Of a stretch of 43,339 bases of DNA, positions 29,908-43,000 are shown piece by piece. A program made the position numbers and the translations under genes. Within the stretch, counting starts at the first letter, position 1; each line of letters opens with the position of its first letter. This stretch comes from Helochares maculicollis (lineage: Eukaryota > Arthropoda > Insecta > Coleoptera > Hydrophilidae): positions 1 to 43,339 of the forward strand of contig JAWQRO010000315.1 in assembly GCA_033557835.1 (NCBI GenBank), written 5' to 3'. The notes under the pieces were generated by a model. It was not told the DNA's origin. It was given only the letters and a program-made list of their open reading frames with translations, and did no database searches.

Positions 29908-32343
29908 TTTGAATAGATGGTCTCTAAAATGACCCATGGGGCCGTCTGTACTCACCATTATACACCCCAATATATGGGGATGTCTAAATCAATGGCGCAA
30001 ATTTGCGAAATAGGCACTACTCACCCGCTATTACGTCATATTAGTGTTGTATCTTCATTATTTCGTAAGCTAATTTCATTGTGAACTGTGCTTGCCACTG
30101 GAAAAAACAATTAGTCCTCGTTTGTTTACAGTCACCCACATCACAAAAATAATTTCTTTACATTAGCGTTGTGCGGTTGTTTTCTAATTCAGAGGAATCG
30201 TTTAAAGTATGGCTTGTTGCTTTCAGGGCACACTTGCTAAGAGGCAATGACAACAATAACCTCTTTTACCAATTTTTATAAAAAAGTTAGATCTACTTAA
30301 CAAGTTTTGTAAACAATTTCTTAAGTCAGCCGTTCCATAGAGCATCCAAAAAAGATTCCTGTCTAGAAACACAAAAACTTGAATCCCAAAAGTCGTTTTA
30401 ATAAGTTATAAAATAAATTTTGTCACGGTTGTAGCAGAATGATGATACTCTTGCATGCAAACGTAATAAATAAAATGTAGCAGTTGATATAAATGTATAA
30501 AATATCGATAAATAAATATGTGGGAACAGCTTGCGCAATAAATTCAGACACGCTGAAACACGGAAATTTATGTTCAGGGAATCACCGAAATATAAAGAAG
30601 AAAAATGTTCTCTAACGAGAGACCTAAATCATGTAAACTTTTGAAATAAAATCGACGATTTTTTAATAAATTTTATATATGTAGCAGCTACGTATTCCCA
30701 TCTAAGCTCGGAAAAATTGACGATTCCTCCTGGTATTTTCATCTAACTTAAAAAAAACGAAACGCAGCTACTGCAATTGAACAATGTAACGGCTGAAATA
30801 TAACGAGTACATTTTCTGAAATATTGATACCTATCCTATAGAAAAGCAATCATAAGAAAGGAGACAGGAAGAGTTACGTCCTACAGACGAATAGCAGGAA
30901 ATAAAAAATAGAAAAATACTAGGTCGTATTTTTCTTCGAAATGCGATGATTTTGGCGAAAAATTGCTTCTACGTGAAAAGGCTTAAGAAAGTAATAAAGC
31001 TGCACGAGTGGATTAATTCGCGTTTAATTAAAAATTATTATCTACTTCTATCGATAGCTGGCAAGCACGGTGTAAAGTTATGTGCATACTTAATGTAGCG
31101 TATTAAAATAGAAATATGAAATATTAATAAGCCAGCGTAGATTTTACCATAAAAGTATTAACTGCTTGGCTTTAATGATGATATGTATGCAAATACCTTC
31201 ATTATAAACTCATTCGCTATTAATAAATCCATTTATAATCATTTAACAGTGCTTTATTTAATTTATACGTATTGATGTTTTGACAAAAAATGTTCAATAA
31301 AACTTGGGAAAATATTTTAATTGGCTGGTTTAGTCAATTTTTTAATTGGCTGGAATTAGGAGACAACTGTAACAATAAATATGAATTTTCGTTATTTAAA
31401 ATTTCCTGCTTTAGCTGATTCGCGGCTGTGAAAATAATTTAATTGGTGTAGGTGGTTTACTGATATGAAAACTTTGTCACCAATTAAATGAAAAATATTT
31501 ATAATGGGACAAATTTCATGTTGTAATATTTAACGCTTACTAATTCAACAGGATGTAAAGAGAGAGTGTTTTTGTATCTTAATATTGATAGTGAGATTGT
31601 TAATATTAAATATGAAGTTTTAGAATTTACTGTGACATATTTATTTCCTACCTTACATCTGTCAATACATATTGTAAACTAATTCCTTTCAAGTTATCAA
31701 GTAATGATTTAGCGTGGTTTGTTCGTTACAATAAAAAATATGATGCTTCGTTTTACGTAGCGAGCAAGATTCAATCCAACTTAAGGATAAAATCTAGAAT
31801 ATCTTCATTTTAATTATAAACTACATATTGCAGTAAAATTATTAAAAACTGTTTTCCAATTATGTAATATTGATTGAGGAACTGTGACATCTTAGGCTAT
31901 TCGAAATACTATTATTAGAACTACGCAACATTGCCAATGCTAAAGTTAATAGTTCAATGTCCCTTTCTGATTTCAGAACTGATCAGTATGCCACTATTGC
32001 TGGAAAATTTAAGCAGAGCTACGTTTATTAAACGATTTTTTTATATGCAATATTTCTCATTATTAGAGTAAAATAAATGTATCTAAGCAATCAAGCGAAT
32101 TCGAAATTAAAAATTGCAACAAAATTGTGGGATCCGTTTTAGACAGTTTTGTTAGTTTTATATATTTTCGGCGTTCTGGCTGTCAACTTATTCCGTCGAA
32201 AAAGCAAAGTTGAAGGCATTTTATAAACTTCTTATTAAAAACAAATAGCATATACAAAGAACAAAATAGCGAACTCTCGAGTGTAGCATTTAAATTGTTT
32301 TCAATGTCAATTGATTTTGTATTATATTTTGTTTCTACTTATA

Positions 32344-33844
32344 CAGTGTGACCAATAGGAATGGGTTGAAAGTAAATAGCTATTACTTCGTAACAAATAG
32401 GCCGAATAAAATGAATTAAACGCCATTTTGTGGAGAAAACTTGTCAATTTTATTACCATATATATGAAAGAGAAATATAATAATTTAACAATTGAAATAC
32501 ACAATTAAAAAAAAAGATAAATTTTGCTTGCGCATATGAATTAATGGACTATATTTTCAAAGTGTTGTCCATTTGAATTAGCACAGAACTGCAGTCGTTT
32601 GCAAAAACTTTGAAATACAGTATTTAACATAGATGTAGTAAAGCTGCGAGTGCATTTTTTAATACTATTTATCAGCTCTGCGGTGTTTTGAGGTTGTACG
32701 GCGTAACATTTGTCTTTGAGGTAACCCCAAAGAAAAAAAATCACACGGGTTCAAATCAGGTGAATAAGACCTCCAGACCTCCTTGTGCAAATTTCGGGTA
32801 TCCTAATCCAATTACTCTGTTACCATACACTTCATGTATCAATTGAAAGACTTCGCGTGTACGATGTGGAAGTTCTTTACTAATCCGCATTTCTTTGCAT
32901 GAGAAAAGAATTTAGTCTCTAATATTTCTTTATAACGATGACTAGTAACAGTTTCTTAAAGAAATTGCAGGTAGATCCCTTTTATAGAAATTGCAGCCAA
33001 CGCGGAGACCTTTTGAGGATGAAGAGGAACGGCAATAAACACGTTTGGATTTTCCTGTCCCAAAAACCGATAATTTTGTTTGTTGACATATCCGTTTAAC
33101 CAAAAATGAGCTTCATCTGTAAATATTATTTGTTTTTTATTGAGTTTCTTACTTTCAAACATATTAGTTATCACAACAAAACTTAACTCGTTTTTCCATC
33201 GCTTTCTCCGTCAGCAACCGATGTGTAGTGATTTTGTAGGGATGCAGTTTAATGACGTCTCTCATTATTTTTCGGAAAGTTTCTCGCTTTAAATCCAAAA
33301 CCTGAGCAGCTTTCCTAATCGAGGTGTTTGGATTTTCGTCAAAATAATTACTAACGTCATCAATTGTTTCGTCCGTTGTAATGGTACGAGATGGACTAAG
33401 TAAATCATGTCTACGATCAGTCAAAGTGCCATACCAAAATTATCATAAATCCTACCAAAAAATAACGACAAATAAAATTAAATCTCACCTAACCAACACT
33501 GGAGTGACGTCGCAATCCCAGGAAGAGGGAGCGTGGGTAAGAAGTATCAAAAACATAATTTCTGAGTATTGTTTCGCTTGAAACTTTTTTAGATCCATAT
33601 TTACTACGGAATCGACGATACGCCTAACTATAGTTTTTGCTTCTACTATAGAAGCACTCGATGAGAAACTTTTTTTCTTTGATGCTTAGCGCGTCCATCC
33701 TATATCTCGCAAATCGGTTTATACGACGGTTCAAATGAAATTGACGGGTCTTAGGTAGTGGACCCTAGTCGGTAAAACAATTACCGAAATCAAGGAGGGG
33801 ATATATAACCGTTTACTTTCAACACATTCCCATTGGTCATCCTG
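32344..33844 (-). mobile_element. Tc1/mariner-superfamily DNA transposon, about 1.5 kb, inactive
   Basis: The ends are 33-bp terminal inverted repeats: CAGTGTGACCAATAGGAATG at 32344-32363, continuing to 32376, and its reverse complement at 33812-33844 (29 of 33 positions match). The left end abuts TA, the usual target of this superfamily; the right end abuts TC, so the second TA has mutated. Inside, on the minus strand, is a transposase in broken frames (see the separate entry). The element has the full length usual for the group, and clear ends, so it is a fairly recent insertion compared with the two fossils elsewhere in the window. Confidence 0.92.
32541..33424 (-). pseudogene. transposase of the 32344-33844 element, frameshifted and internally deleted
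   Basis: From the N-terminal side (high coordinates): 33424-33164 encodes the helix-turn-helix part (NPNTSIRKAAQVLDLKRETF, LHPYKIT). A frameshift at about 33164-33174 leads to 33174-32956 with IIFTDEAHFWLNGYVNKQNY (first catalytic Asp), GQENPNVF and PLHPQKVS. Later fragments read REVFQLIHEVYGNRVIGLG and YSPDLNPCDFF (third catalytic block). Another frameshift in the T run after CDFF leads to FFLWGYLKDKCYAVQPQNTA (32744-32541). The stretch that should hold FQQDGA-x-H, the second catalytic Asp, is missing between about 32880 and 32920, so the enzyme cannot be active. Confidence 0.9.
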
Positions 33845-36412
33845 TCCATTCAAGTTTTTCAAGGATTTCATTGTGGAGTCTGCATCCTAGGTATGTAAAT
33901 TGTTTGTGGTATTTTTGAGAAATTTAGTTTTCTTTGTCAGGGGAAATGTTCCTCTTCTACGCTCGAATGAGTTATATGATATAATTTTATTTATATGCTT
34001 GTAGCTTTTTTTGTAAGGTGTTCTTAATTTAAAATTCTAAGTCTCTGCAGTTGTTCAATAGAATATAAATTTAGTGTTGTGTATATTGTTTTTTGGGAGT
34101 TTCTTTTGGGAAAAACTGCTATTCCTCAGTAGTTATTGTCCCGTTTCGTAAAATGTATTTCGTTAGTACTTTATAAACGTTAATTTTCTAATTGTTCGTA
34201 TAACCTTTCGTAACATTTTTGTACATATATTTATAAATTAATTGTATAACTTCCGTTGCTAGTTCAAAGACGTGATTCCACCATGGTTTTGTATGGGTAC
34301 CCTCTGTCGAGTAGCAATCAGAGTGATGCTTATGTATAATATAATCCAACCTACTTTTTAATTTCTTACACAGAGTTTTTCTTTGAGTTTCTCTTTGTTT
34401 CCCTCAAATTTCGAAACAATTTTCAATTGCTAAACAAATAATATTTACGAGTAAAAATTAACCTTATGTAGATTTTAAAGCAATAATATGTGCGATTTGT
34501 TACGAAAAGCTTTAAAATCATCAAAACTTTTGGAAATTTCGGAAAGATGCATGTCAGTATTTGTTAATATAGATGAAAGAGAGAGGCGAAAACGTTGTTT
34601 TATAGATATGTTATTGTACCAAAAGCAAAGGTACAAATCAATGAAAAAATTGTATTTTCATTTCTGATTATAAATAAAGAAATCTATGCTTCATTTTACG
34701 AAATAGATAAAAATATTGATAAATAATATTATGTTTAAGCGTTTTGTACCTAAAAAGATTCTCATACTGCAGATGATGTATTTTATGTATCGTCTATACT
34801 ATGATATAGTATATAGACACGTGTCTATCTATTTATTAAATATAGGTCGAAAAATATATAATTTACTTTTTGGTCAGAATAATTAAAGTCAAAAGGAAAA
34901 GTATCGCAAATATGACAGTCAATAGATCTTGAAATGAAACTATTGTTAGAAAAAAATTAGTAATAAAGTAAGAATGTCATTGAAATTGTGCCAAGTAATT
35001 TGACAACTGCGCTTGCATTTTCTATTTATGACTTTACGGGCAAATAATATTTGCATACTCCAGTTTTCAAATGTTCTTAACCAGTCTGTTGGTACAACTA
35101 TTTGACCACTGTACTTATATCTCGGAGAATCTGGAAAAAATGATGTCTCACTTGAAAGCATGAACTAAATAACAAGTACTATAACAACATCCTTTTTGTG
35201 TTTAATATGAACTTTAAAATTTAAATTTAATTGGTTGGATTGATATAATCTGTTTAAATTTTTATTACTTCAATATCGTTTCAACGTCCTAAAAGGATTT
35301 TTTTCTCATAGTTGTACTATTATTACATTAATTTATCTATGATCTGGAGATACATATTTTTGTTTAAGAGTAGTCACTTTTTTCTTATCGCTGAAATCAT
35401 AGTTTATCATTTCATAATGCACTTGAATTTAATATGCTTACATTTGCTTTTTTAAATCAATCAAGAGATCAAGCAAAAGAATAAAATTAACACATTAATA
35501 TGAGGTTCATTTTCAAACAACTATTTGTTGCAATATTCTACCAGTCTAAATTTATATTAATAGGGAGCAAAAACAATAGTTATTGAATGTCGTGGATATT
35601 TCAGAGTCGACAAAGTTTTCCCTCTTTCGAAAATATTGAGTGCATTTTTAATGAGCTCGGAAACTGGTACATATTTTAGGGTTAGTTTTCCTATCTTCTT
35701 AATACTTTTTTTGTACCAACTAGCTTAATTTTGACTAATAATAAATTCTCAGCACAAATTATTGTAAATTCAGAGTTTTGACTGTTGCTGCGGTAAAACA
35801 AATTTTTAAGAGGATCATTAGGGCCAAAAGGTACAATTCGAGACTTACATCAGTCAAAAGTAATGTGAAGAAAAATACATATAAATTCTAAAATTAGTAC
35901 AAACAAAAGTGCGTCCGATTGCTAAGACCACATACAAAAATAAAACTATAAATATTTAAACAGCTTACTCTTTTTACATACATGGCAGTTCTATAATTTT
36001 AAGATATTAAGTGAATAGTTGGAACCGGTAAAGATTTTTATAATTTGACTTGTATGAAAAATTTCCAATGGTCTCATTGAAATTTCATGACTATTATTAA
36101 TAGATCACAAATTTCACCTAAATATTAGTACTAACATTAGTACAACTAGTAATAGTAGAAAAGTCATCTCCCTTGTTATAATATATTTATAAATTATAGA
36201 GCTAAATGTTAACAATAAATCATAAACAATTTACAAATAAGTCGACAAGTATAGAATGGAGTTCAATTTTACAGATGATTAAATTGGTGCACTAAGAACT
36301 TCTCAGCGGCTTTATTTCCGGGCCTACCGATTTAAAAATAACGAATTATTGAATTAAAAAAGATGATAGCATGAAATTTAGTAATAAATCGCCGGTAACC
36401 TTTGATCTGCGC
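33845..36412. other. AT-rich non-coding DNA
   Basis: No gene supportable. The only structured site noticed is the E-box palindrome at 34813-34828 beside a second imperfect inverted repeat. Confidence 0.4.
34813..34828. promoter_or_regulatory. perfect 16-bp palindrome centred on CACGTG
   Basis: ATAGACACGTGTCTAT is its own reverse complement. The preceding bases (about 34794-34818) form an overlapping imperfect inverted repeat, GTCTATACTA and TAGTATATAGAC. The centre is a bHLH-type E-box. It lies in the AT-rich region downstream of robo. Confidence 0.4.
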
Positions 36413-36507
36413 CGCACCTGACAGATACGGAATACACTAAATTTCAAGCTAATGGGTTTAATTTAGCTTTCGCTCCGCCTCCAATAAAGATGTTATTTGG
36501 CACGTGC
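36413..36507 (+). repeat. copy 2 of the duplicated ~95-bp element
   Basis: It matches 6698-6790 (see that entry): exact CGCACCTGACAGA, exact TAATGGGTTTAATT and near-exact AGATGT-ATTTGG. Its end holds GCACGTGC, a further E-box palindrome not present in copy 1. It is in the same orientation as copy 1 and lies about 12.8 kb downstream of the Robo stop codon. Confidence 0.75.
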
Positions 36508-36687
36508 TACTCTGTACTCCTTTGCTTTGGATATTTATTGGGTCTAGCACAGGCAGGCAGTCTGGAACAAAGGATGATAAATGAATATGAGCTCTCCTTT
36601 GTCTTCGTCATTTTACAGCCCAATTTGGGGAGTGAGCTGTTTATACTTTGGAAAATTCCTTTTCGATTATATCGCGATAAAACGTAA
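36490..36687 (+). CDS. signal-peptide-like ORF, possible first coding exon
   Basis: ATG at 36490, inside the end of duplicated-element copy 2, starts MLFGTCYSVLLCFGYLLGLA, then QAG. This is a convincing signal-peptide pattern with a hydrophobic core and AQA before a likely cleavage point. A GTGAGC donor-like word occurs at about 36632. Against it: the matching ATG in copy 1 (6777 region) is followed at once by TAA, no downstream exon was recognised, and the rest of the frame has no domain. It is offered as a possibility only. Confidence 0.2.
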   Translation: MLFGTCYSVLLCFGYLLGLAQAGSLEQRMINEYELSFVFVILQPNLGSELFILWKIPFRLYRDKT

Positions 36688-39600
36688 TTGTATTTCGGAT
36701 GCTCTCTCTTTAGCGCTTTTACCAGCCGCCCCCGCTTTGCCCGCACCTCCACACTCCATTTCAACTTCATCGTGAAGGAGAATTGAATTTATATTAAGGT
36801 GTTTAGATTCAAATATTATTTTTCGATAATGTCTTGTTGGTAAATATTTTAATTGCATATTTATAACATAGAATAATTTATTATTAATATAAATTCATAT
36901 CAATTATTTACAAAAATTCATTTATAAAATTATAAACAACATTTCACCAATCGCTAACGTTATCTTTCTACCGAATGCCACATGCAGGGATTACTTCTAA
37001 AAGCATTTAAGCAAGTATTTGAAAACGTTGCAAAGCTACCTTTTCGCATAAACCCATAACAATAAAGGCGCCCATTAATAAAAAATTTGCCATCTAAAAA
37101 CCTATAAAACATTTTCAATTTTGCCTCCAGTATCACCATAATAAAACAATAACACTTCTTTGTGGGCATAGCTCAGAGCCTTAAGTCGAGCTAATCTGCA
37201 ATTTCTAGTTATGTTAACGGTCTCGGCTTATCGTAGGAGATCGTTAGGGTTATAATTAAACCAACCCAGAAGGGTATTTATCTACGGATTCAGTAAAACC
37301 GGAGTTAACCTACATAAATCTGTTTGTTTGACTTAAATGTATAAATTATGCAGTATACGCCAGAATAGTGGCTCTCATTATACTTTTGTGTATCTATCCA
37401 TTCAATTCTACGAAATAAGCTTGCTCAACTACCACCATACTGTAATGCACAGCACAGCAAAGCACCACTCTGCGCTGGTCCATTGTTTGATAGTTAAATA
37501 AATGGAAGAGATACTCTCAACTATTTGGCTTTGGCACACTTTAATCCGAACTTACCGAACCATTAGTGCACTAAAACCTAAATCTAAAACGCAAATAAAC
37601 AAACCAACTAGTAATTGCCCAATAAGAAAACAATCCCTACTTCAACGCAATCTAATGCTAACCAATCACAGGAAATCGCAAATCCATTCAAACAAAAATG
37701 ACAGTACTTCAACCAGCTTACCTAAAAAGCCCTTTCAACATACTTTCCGTATAAAATGTAAATACTTTCGAAGCAATATCTCAGTAATTTACATCTTAAA
37801 AGAATTTGGAGCAGCAAAAGAACACAAACTCAAAGTAAACTTTAACATCAAAAAGTTACTCAAAAATAATTCAAAAAATACCAGACGTGAATTTTAATTC
37901 TAATATTCCCGGCCCATTTAAACTTCGTCGTCCCCCTCTCGCTCAGTCACTCCCATAACTTTCGATATTATCGTTAAGGAAAGAATGTTCGGTACGTAAA
38001 AATTGATTTATTTCCCGATTTTCGTCAGGAAAAATCTCGAAAATGCGTATATTGAGTATAAATTTAAAGGGGTCTTATGCGGCGCCCTCTCCATAACATA
38101 AATCTTGAGGATATTCAGCGCAATCCAATTTTCTTTAACGCAATACCCACTCTCTGAACTTTTTCCAAACAATATAAGTGCAGGGAAAAGCGCAAACAGC
38201 GTTAGAAGGATCGATTCTCAGAGTTCAATTTTCTCAAAAAAGTCATATGAACTTTTTTCTCTGGCTTCGATTGTTCGCGGCGAATCCAAAACCTTTCTTT
38301 AACTGCAAACGCGAGATATTTTTCAATATTGCAACTTTTGATAACCGACGGAGCTGTTCCCGGATGATATTGAACGTTTTTACGCTGGGGTATCACGTGT
38401 GGAATTATGAAATATTTATGGTATCGATATCTTGTGGGTTTTATGCGTCCTTATTCTGTTTCGCCGAAGAAATTTACTCTAAAATTTTCTCTGAAATTAG
38501 TTGTAGCTGAAAGTTATATCTAATAATTAACAGTACCGTAGCAAAATAAGAGCTAATTAAAAAAGTCCGAGCATGACACATTGCCAAAGGCAAATTTTTC
38601 TTAATGTGCTCATGGGCTTACTTGATAAAATGTAAGCTGCAAATATTAACATCATTTCATTGATATATTCAATTGAATAGTTAGAGAAAGAGATTAGATA
38701 TTTATACTCAGGCTCTTTGATGTTGTTTTTATTAGGCAAGTTAATTCGCGGCAAATTTTGGTCTGCTACAAATTTTAATAGCGTGAGTTTCTTTTGGTAA
38801 AAAATATTGCTGCTAGAACGCATTGGCAAAAAATGTTAGTACATAAATGTACTGTAATTGATAAATAAATGTTAACGACCAAAAGAAGATGATTCGAGGA
38901 AAAACTGTAAAGGCTTTCCTAAGTAAACATCAAACCGCTAACAATCCGAGAATGAAAGAACTCTACGTATTTAAATTTGCATAAGCGGCCCTAATGACTA
39001 CCCGCTCATTTTCAGCAGCATATTTCCAATTAATTCGCCATTAATTTGAAAGGAAAAAGAAATGAGCGAGGAGGAAAAAAACGTGAAAAAAGTGGTCGAA
39101 ATGTTAAGTAGACACTAATTGCAAAGAGGTTGGTACTTAACATCTGGTAAATGAATTAAGATGTATTTAATAGCGAGTTTGCCTTACATCATAAAATATT
39201 ATTTTACAAGAATCAGATAAGTTTGTGCTGCTTACGCAATTTACATGTGAAGGTCTCTCGATGTGGTGGAGCTCTGATGCTCCGTCGGCGCCATTTGATG
39301 ACATATCTCTGCAATTAAACAAGAACTAATGCGCGGAACAAATCATACATGTGGATGCAAATATGTTTGTGGATATGCATTCAGATAATTGAAAATATGC
39401 TTGAGTAATTGACGTTGAATGGATTTGCCTTTTACGCTTTCAGTTTGCGAACATTAGTTGCATGTACGTGGAACATCGGATCAGTCGAGGTCATTGCATC
39501 AACTAATGCCTACTTATTAATCTATCAGTTTTTTCAAATTATCGCTGTAAATTTTTTTACTAACATTTATTTTTCAGTTGAATGTTCTAATGATCGGATA

Positions 39601-40015
39601 TGCATATGATATTTTATTTTCGTCTTATTAGTAACATATTACAATTGTCTCCAGTTTTTAAGTTTATTCACAAATGCGCTTGATAAAATGCATAATACGC
39701 ATTATTTTAATTATTTATTCAGCAGTTTTTTATCTTCTTTCTAGATTTATAGATACTAGAAATTCGTTTTATAAATACTTTTAACACAGAGAACTTAGCA
39801 AAAACATAATTTGTGTGCATAAATGACTGAAAACTATGCAATTTTGATTCTAAAACGTTTTCATTTTCTCTTCATCTGTCAGAAGTGACGATGCTTCTTG
39901 TTAAAATGAAGCGAAACTGTTAAGACTAAAAGCGAAATAAACATCTATACCTACTAAATAGCGTTTAATTCATAATATTAACATTAATCAAATAATATAC
40001 GCTATAAAAATACAA

Positions 40016-40018
<3 letters not shown>
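36688..40018. other. non-coding DNA
   Basis: No gene supportable. A small GC-rich patch is at about 36715-36765. The stretch 37500-37900 is poor in G on the plus strand, which suppresses stop codons and explains a 131-codon ORF there. The remainder is AT-rich with no recognised element. Confidence 0.4.
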
Positions 40019-40051
<33 letters not shown>

Positions 40052-40070
40052 TGTATATATATATATATAC
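40019..40070. repeat. (AT)n microsatellite, interrupted
   Basis: Two runs of AT units are separated by AAATATG. Confidence 0.95.
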
Positions 40071-43000
40071 TTTACAAAACAACTCCAAATAATTAAAAAC
40101 AAAATAAATGACCAAGGGTAAATGATTGAAGCGGGGATTTTATGACACAGATATCAAATTTAAATGACTCTGACAAGCAGACTCATCACCCCAACCGAAA
40201 ATTTTATGTATAAAATCTACATTAGCCCGAATTAAAACTAACCCCTCCTAGCAGAGATAACCGTTAGACGGGCAACGAAATTCCATTTGATGTACAACTT
40301 CGTCCAAGTTTAATTGTTAATCATTTATCTTCCATTAAAGTACATGACTACTCCATATTGAAAATGATATAACGCAGATTAGTGTCCATTAATGTGATTA
40401 TAACAATTATGCACTACATGCGTGTCACTTAGCTCCAAATGGGCTCTGCCTGAAATAATTGGAATAGGAAGTTCGCTTTTATCTATCCCTATTCAAACAG
40501 TTTTTTTTAATTTCCATAAATACATATTTAATTACAGCTCTTAATTGCCCATTCGATAGTTGTATTCGAAAACAAGCTTCCCCGGCAACCCCCTGACACA
40601 TTAACTTACATTCAGCTTTCCGTTTCTAAAGCAAACAGAATATTCGAAAACTTTTTCTAACTAATTATAAAATGCAAATAACTGGATAGGTACTTAAAGA
40701 AGAAACGAAGAGGCTTATACATCTCCCGCCACCAAGTTATACATTGCAATTTTAATCCGCTTTAACAAATCCCATTTTAAATTGCATTTGTTATCTGTGT
40801 TTAGGGAATACTGATTACGTTAGTCTCCCAATGTAAATAGCTGAATCTACGCTGCCCTTAGGGCAGGTACACAAGCGGGGGACCATCCCTTGCTAGGATT
40901 ACAGTTATTAGGACATCAAATGGATACATTTGGAATGAAGACTGCTGATTAAAGTAAATAAATCGCTACTCATCAAGGCCTCAAGGTTAAAAAACTGAAA
41001 ACTTAAAAGCGTCGAAGAAATTGCAAGTCTATCCAATAAAATTTAAGTGAAAATAATTAAAATCGCAAGAAAACTGATTAATAAAAGCTTTCAGCAGATA
41101 TTGAGCCCGACACGAACAGATTAATAGCTCCTCTCGCCTCCACCGGGTGGTGTTAAAATTCGTTGAAATTTATAACCGCCCCAGAAAGCACCCGAATTAT
41201 CAAAATTCAAATCTTTGCGTGCCTCCTAAACAACACGCTCCAACCCGAAAAGCTTAATCAACTCGCTTAAATAAAAAAATTTGCACCTATTGTGCATGAA
41301 ATTTAACAGTAAAACGACGAAAATTAAACGCCTCAGTAATTAATTAACATTTTTAGTATTTCCGCAGTTTTTAGCTCAACAACCAGTTGAAAGCGAAAAC
41401 AACCGAGTTTTAAATTAGCATAAAATCTAAAGCGCCACAAAAGATAAAATGAAACCTAAAGCTAAGAAATTAATGAATCCGTACCCATATCTCATTACAT
41501 AGAAATAAAACATTAGCAATCTTTTTCTTTTGAACGAAGAGGAAGCTCGTAAATATCTTAATTTCATCAAAAAAACGAAAACAAAGGGAAAACATTTCTC
41601 ATAAAATAAAATTGATGGGCCACTTCGCGCCACCACGCACGATTGTACATTTTATTCGCAGACGGCTGGAAAGCTTTATTAATTCGCCGAAAATGGCGGC
41701 CGGGGTGCATAAAGAAAAGAAAATGCGGAAAAACAAAACGATTTTTTATGCCAGAAAGAGTGTCATCAATCATTCTTTCATTACTGTTTCTTCTACTTCG
41801 TAATTCAGAGTGCTAGAACCGTTTTCGCTATAAAAGCGAACTACCGCGCTTGGAAATTAGATCTTTCTTGCCTATAAAAAATTACTGGGATCGAGCATTT
41901 TTTGTTTTATAAGGTGAGGGATATTATTCTTTCATTTATACAACGAACGGATGCGATGTTATTTTTGTACCATCAGCAAATGGGAATAGGGCAATTTTCA
42001 GGATATTAAGCACATAGTGAAAGTTTTACTACCCTGCAACCCTGTTTGACGCACCAACCAAAGTCCCAGCCACCCAAACGCCCCAGCCAACCGAATTCAC
42101 AACCACACCACCTCAATCCGTCCTTTATTTTATGAAGCAAGCATATTAATATTGCATAAATTTCATGAAACGCAATTGTTCCTAGGTTTATAGTCACCAT
42201 AAACTTGAATTAACAGGTTATATAAACGAATTACTTGAGAATTGTGACGATTGTGTCCGATCGGAACACCAAAAATTGAACAGCCTGCGACTAACCGGAA
42301 AGTTATAATTTGTCTGCTGTTATTGTAATCATAAAGTTCATAAAGTTTTCAAACTTAATCTAAAGTTATTTCCGAGCTTTCGAAGGAACTCGCCCACAAT
42401 TCTGCAAATGTCTTTTCTAAATTAGTTTTCCGGAAAAACGCACCCGAACTATATTTATGCAAACAAGTGACTTTCCCAGGAAAATATCATTTCCGGGTTG
42501 ATTTTTTCTCGTTGTTGGCCGTTGGTAAACAGCGGAAAAGCTGGCCGACAAGTTTTAATTAATTTTAAATTTTCGGTTGAAAATACAGTTATGCAGTAGA
42601 GTAGGTTGTAGGTAAATTGAAACCCCTAAAAAGTTTCCCGTAAATTCAATTTTGGGTTGGGTTTACATATTTTAAATTTTACTAAATTTATGGGCACTGT
42701 CTGACCTATCAGTGGATGCTGTAATAAAATATTATAATAGAATTTCGAGCGGTTTAATAACACGGAGGAGTGCCGTGTCGGTGTTTTTATAATATGAAAT
42801 TATTGCGCGGGTAATAGAATACTGTTGTTATTTTATTTGCGGAAAACTGATACAACGTTCAACGGTTTTGTTTGAAAATATTGCTTCATGTTATATTAGT
42901 GTATCATCTCTCTTTGTATGGAAATTATAGGCTAAAATGTGTATTTTTATGACTCAGTTTTTAATACTTTTTCGCTATCTTTAGTTGTGATTTCACAAAA

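Larger units (their letters stand above)
25461..32343. other. intergenic or distal non-coding DNA
   Basis: No gene supportable. A moderately higher-GC stretch spans about 29100-30200 and reads like non-coding regulatory DNA. Hairpin-forming sequences lie at 27212-27254 and 29886-29907. The 108-codon minus-strand ORF at 28572-28898 shows no family signature. Confidence 0.4.

Noticed and set aside
37502..37897. 131-codon plus-strand ORF rich in Lys, Asn, Ser and Thr
   Set aside because: The stretch is poor in G on the plus strand, which removes most stop codons. No domain, no splice context and a low-complexity composition suggest chance.
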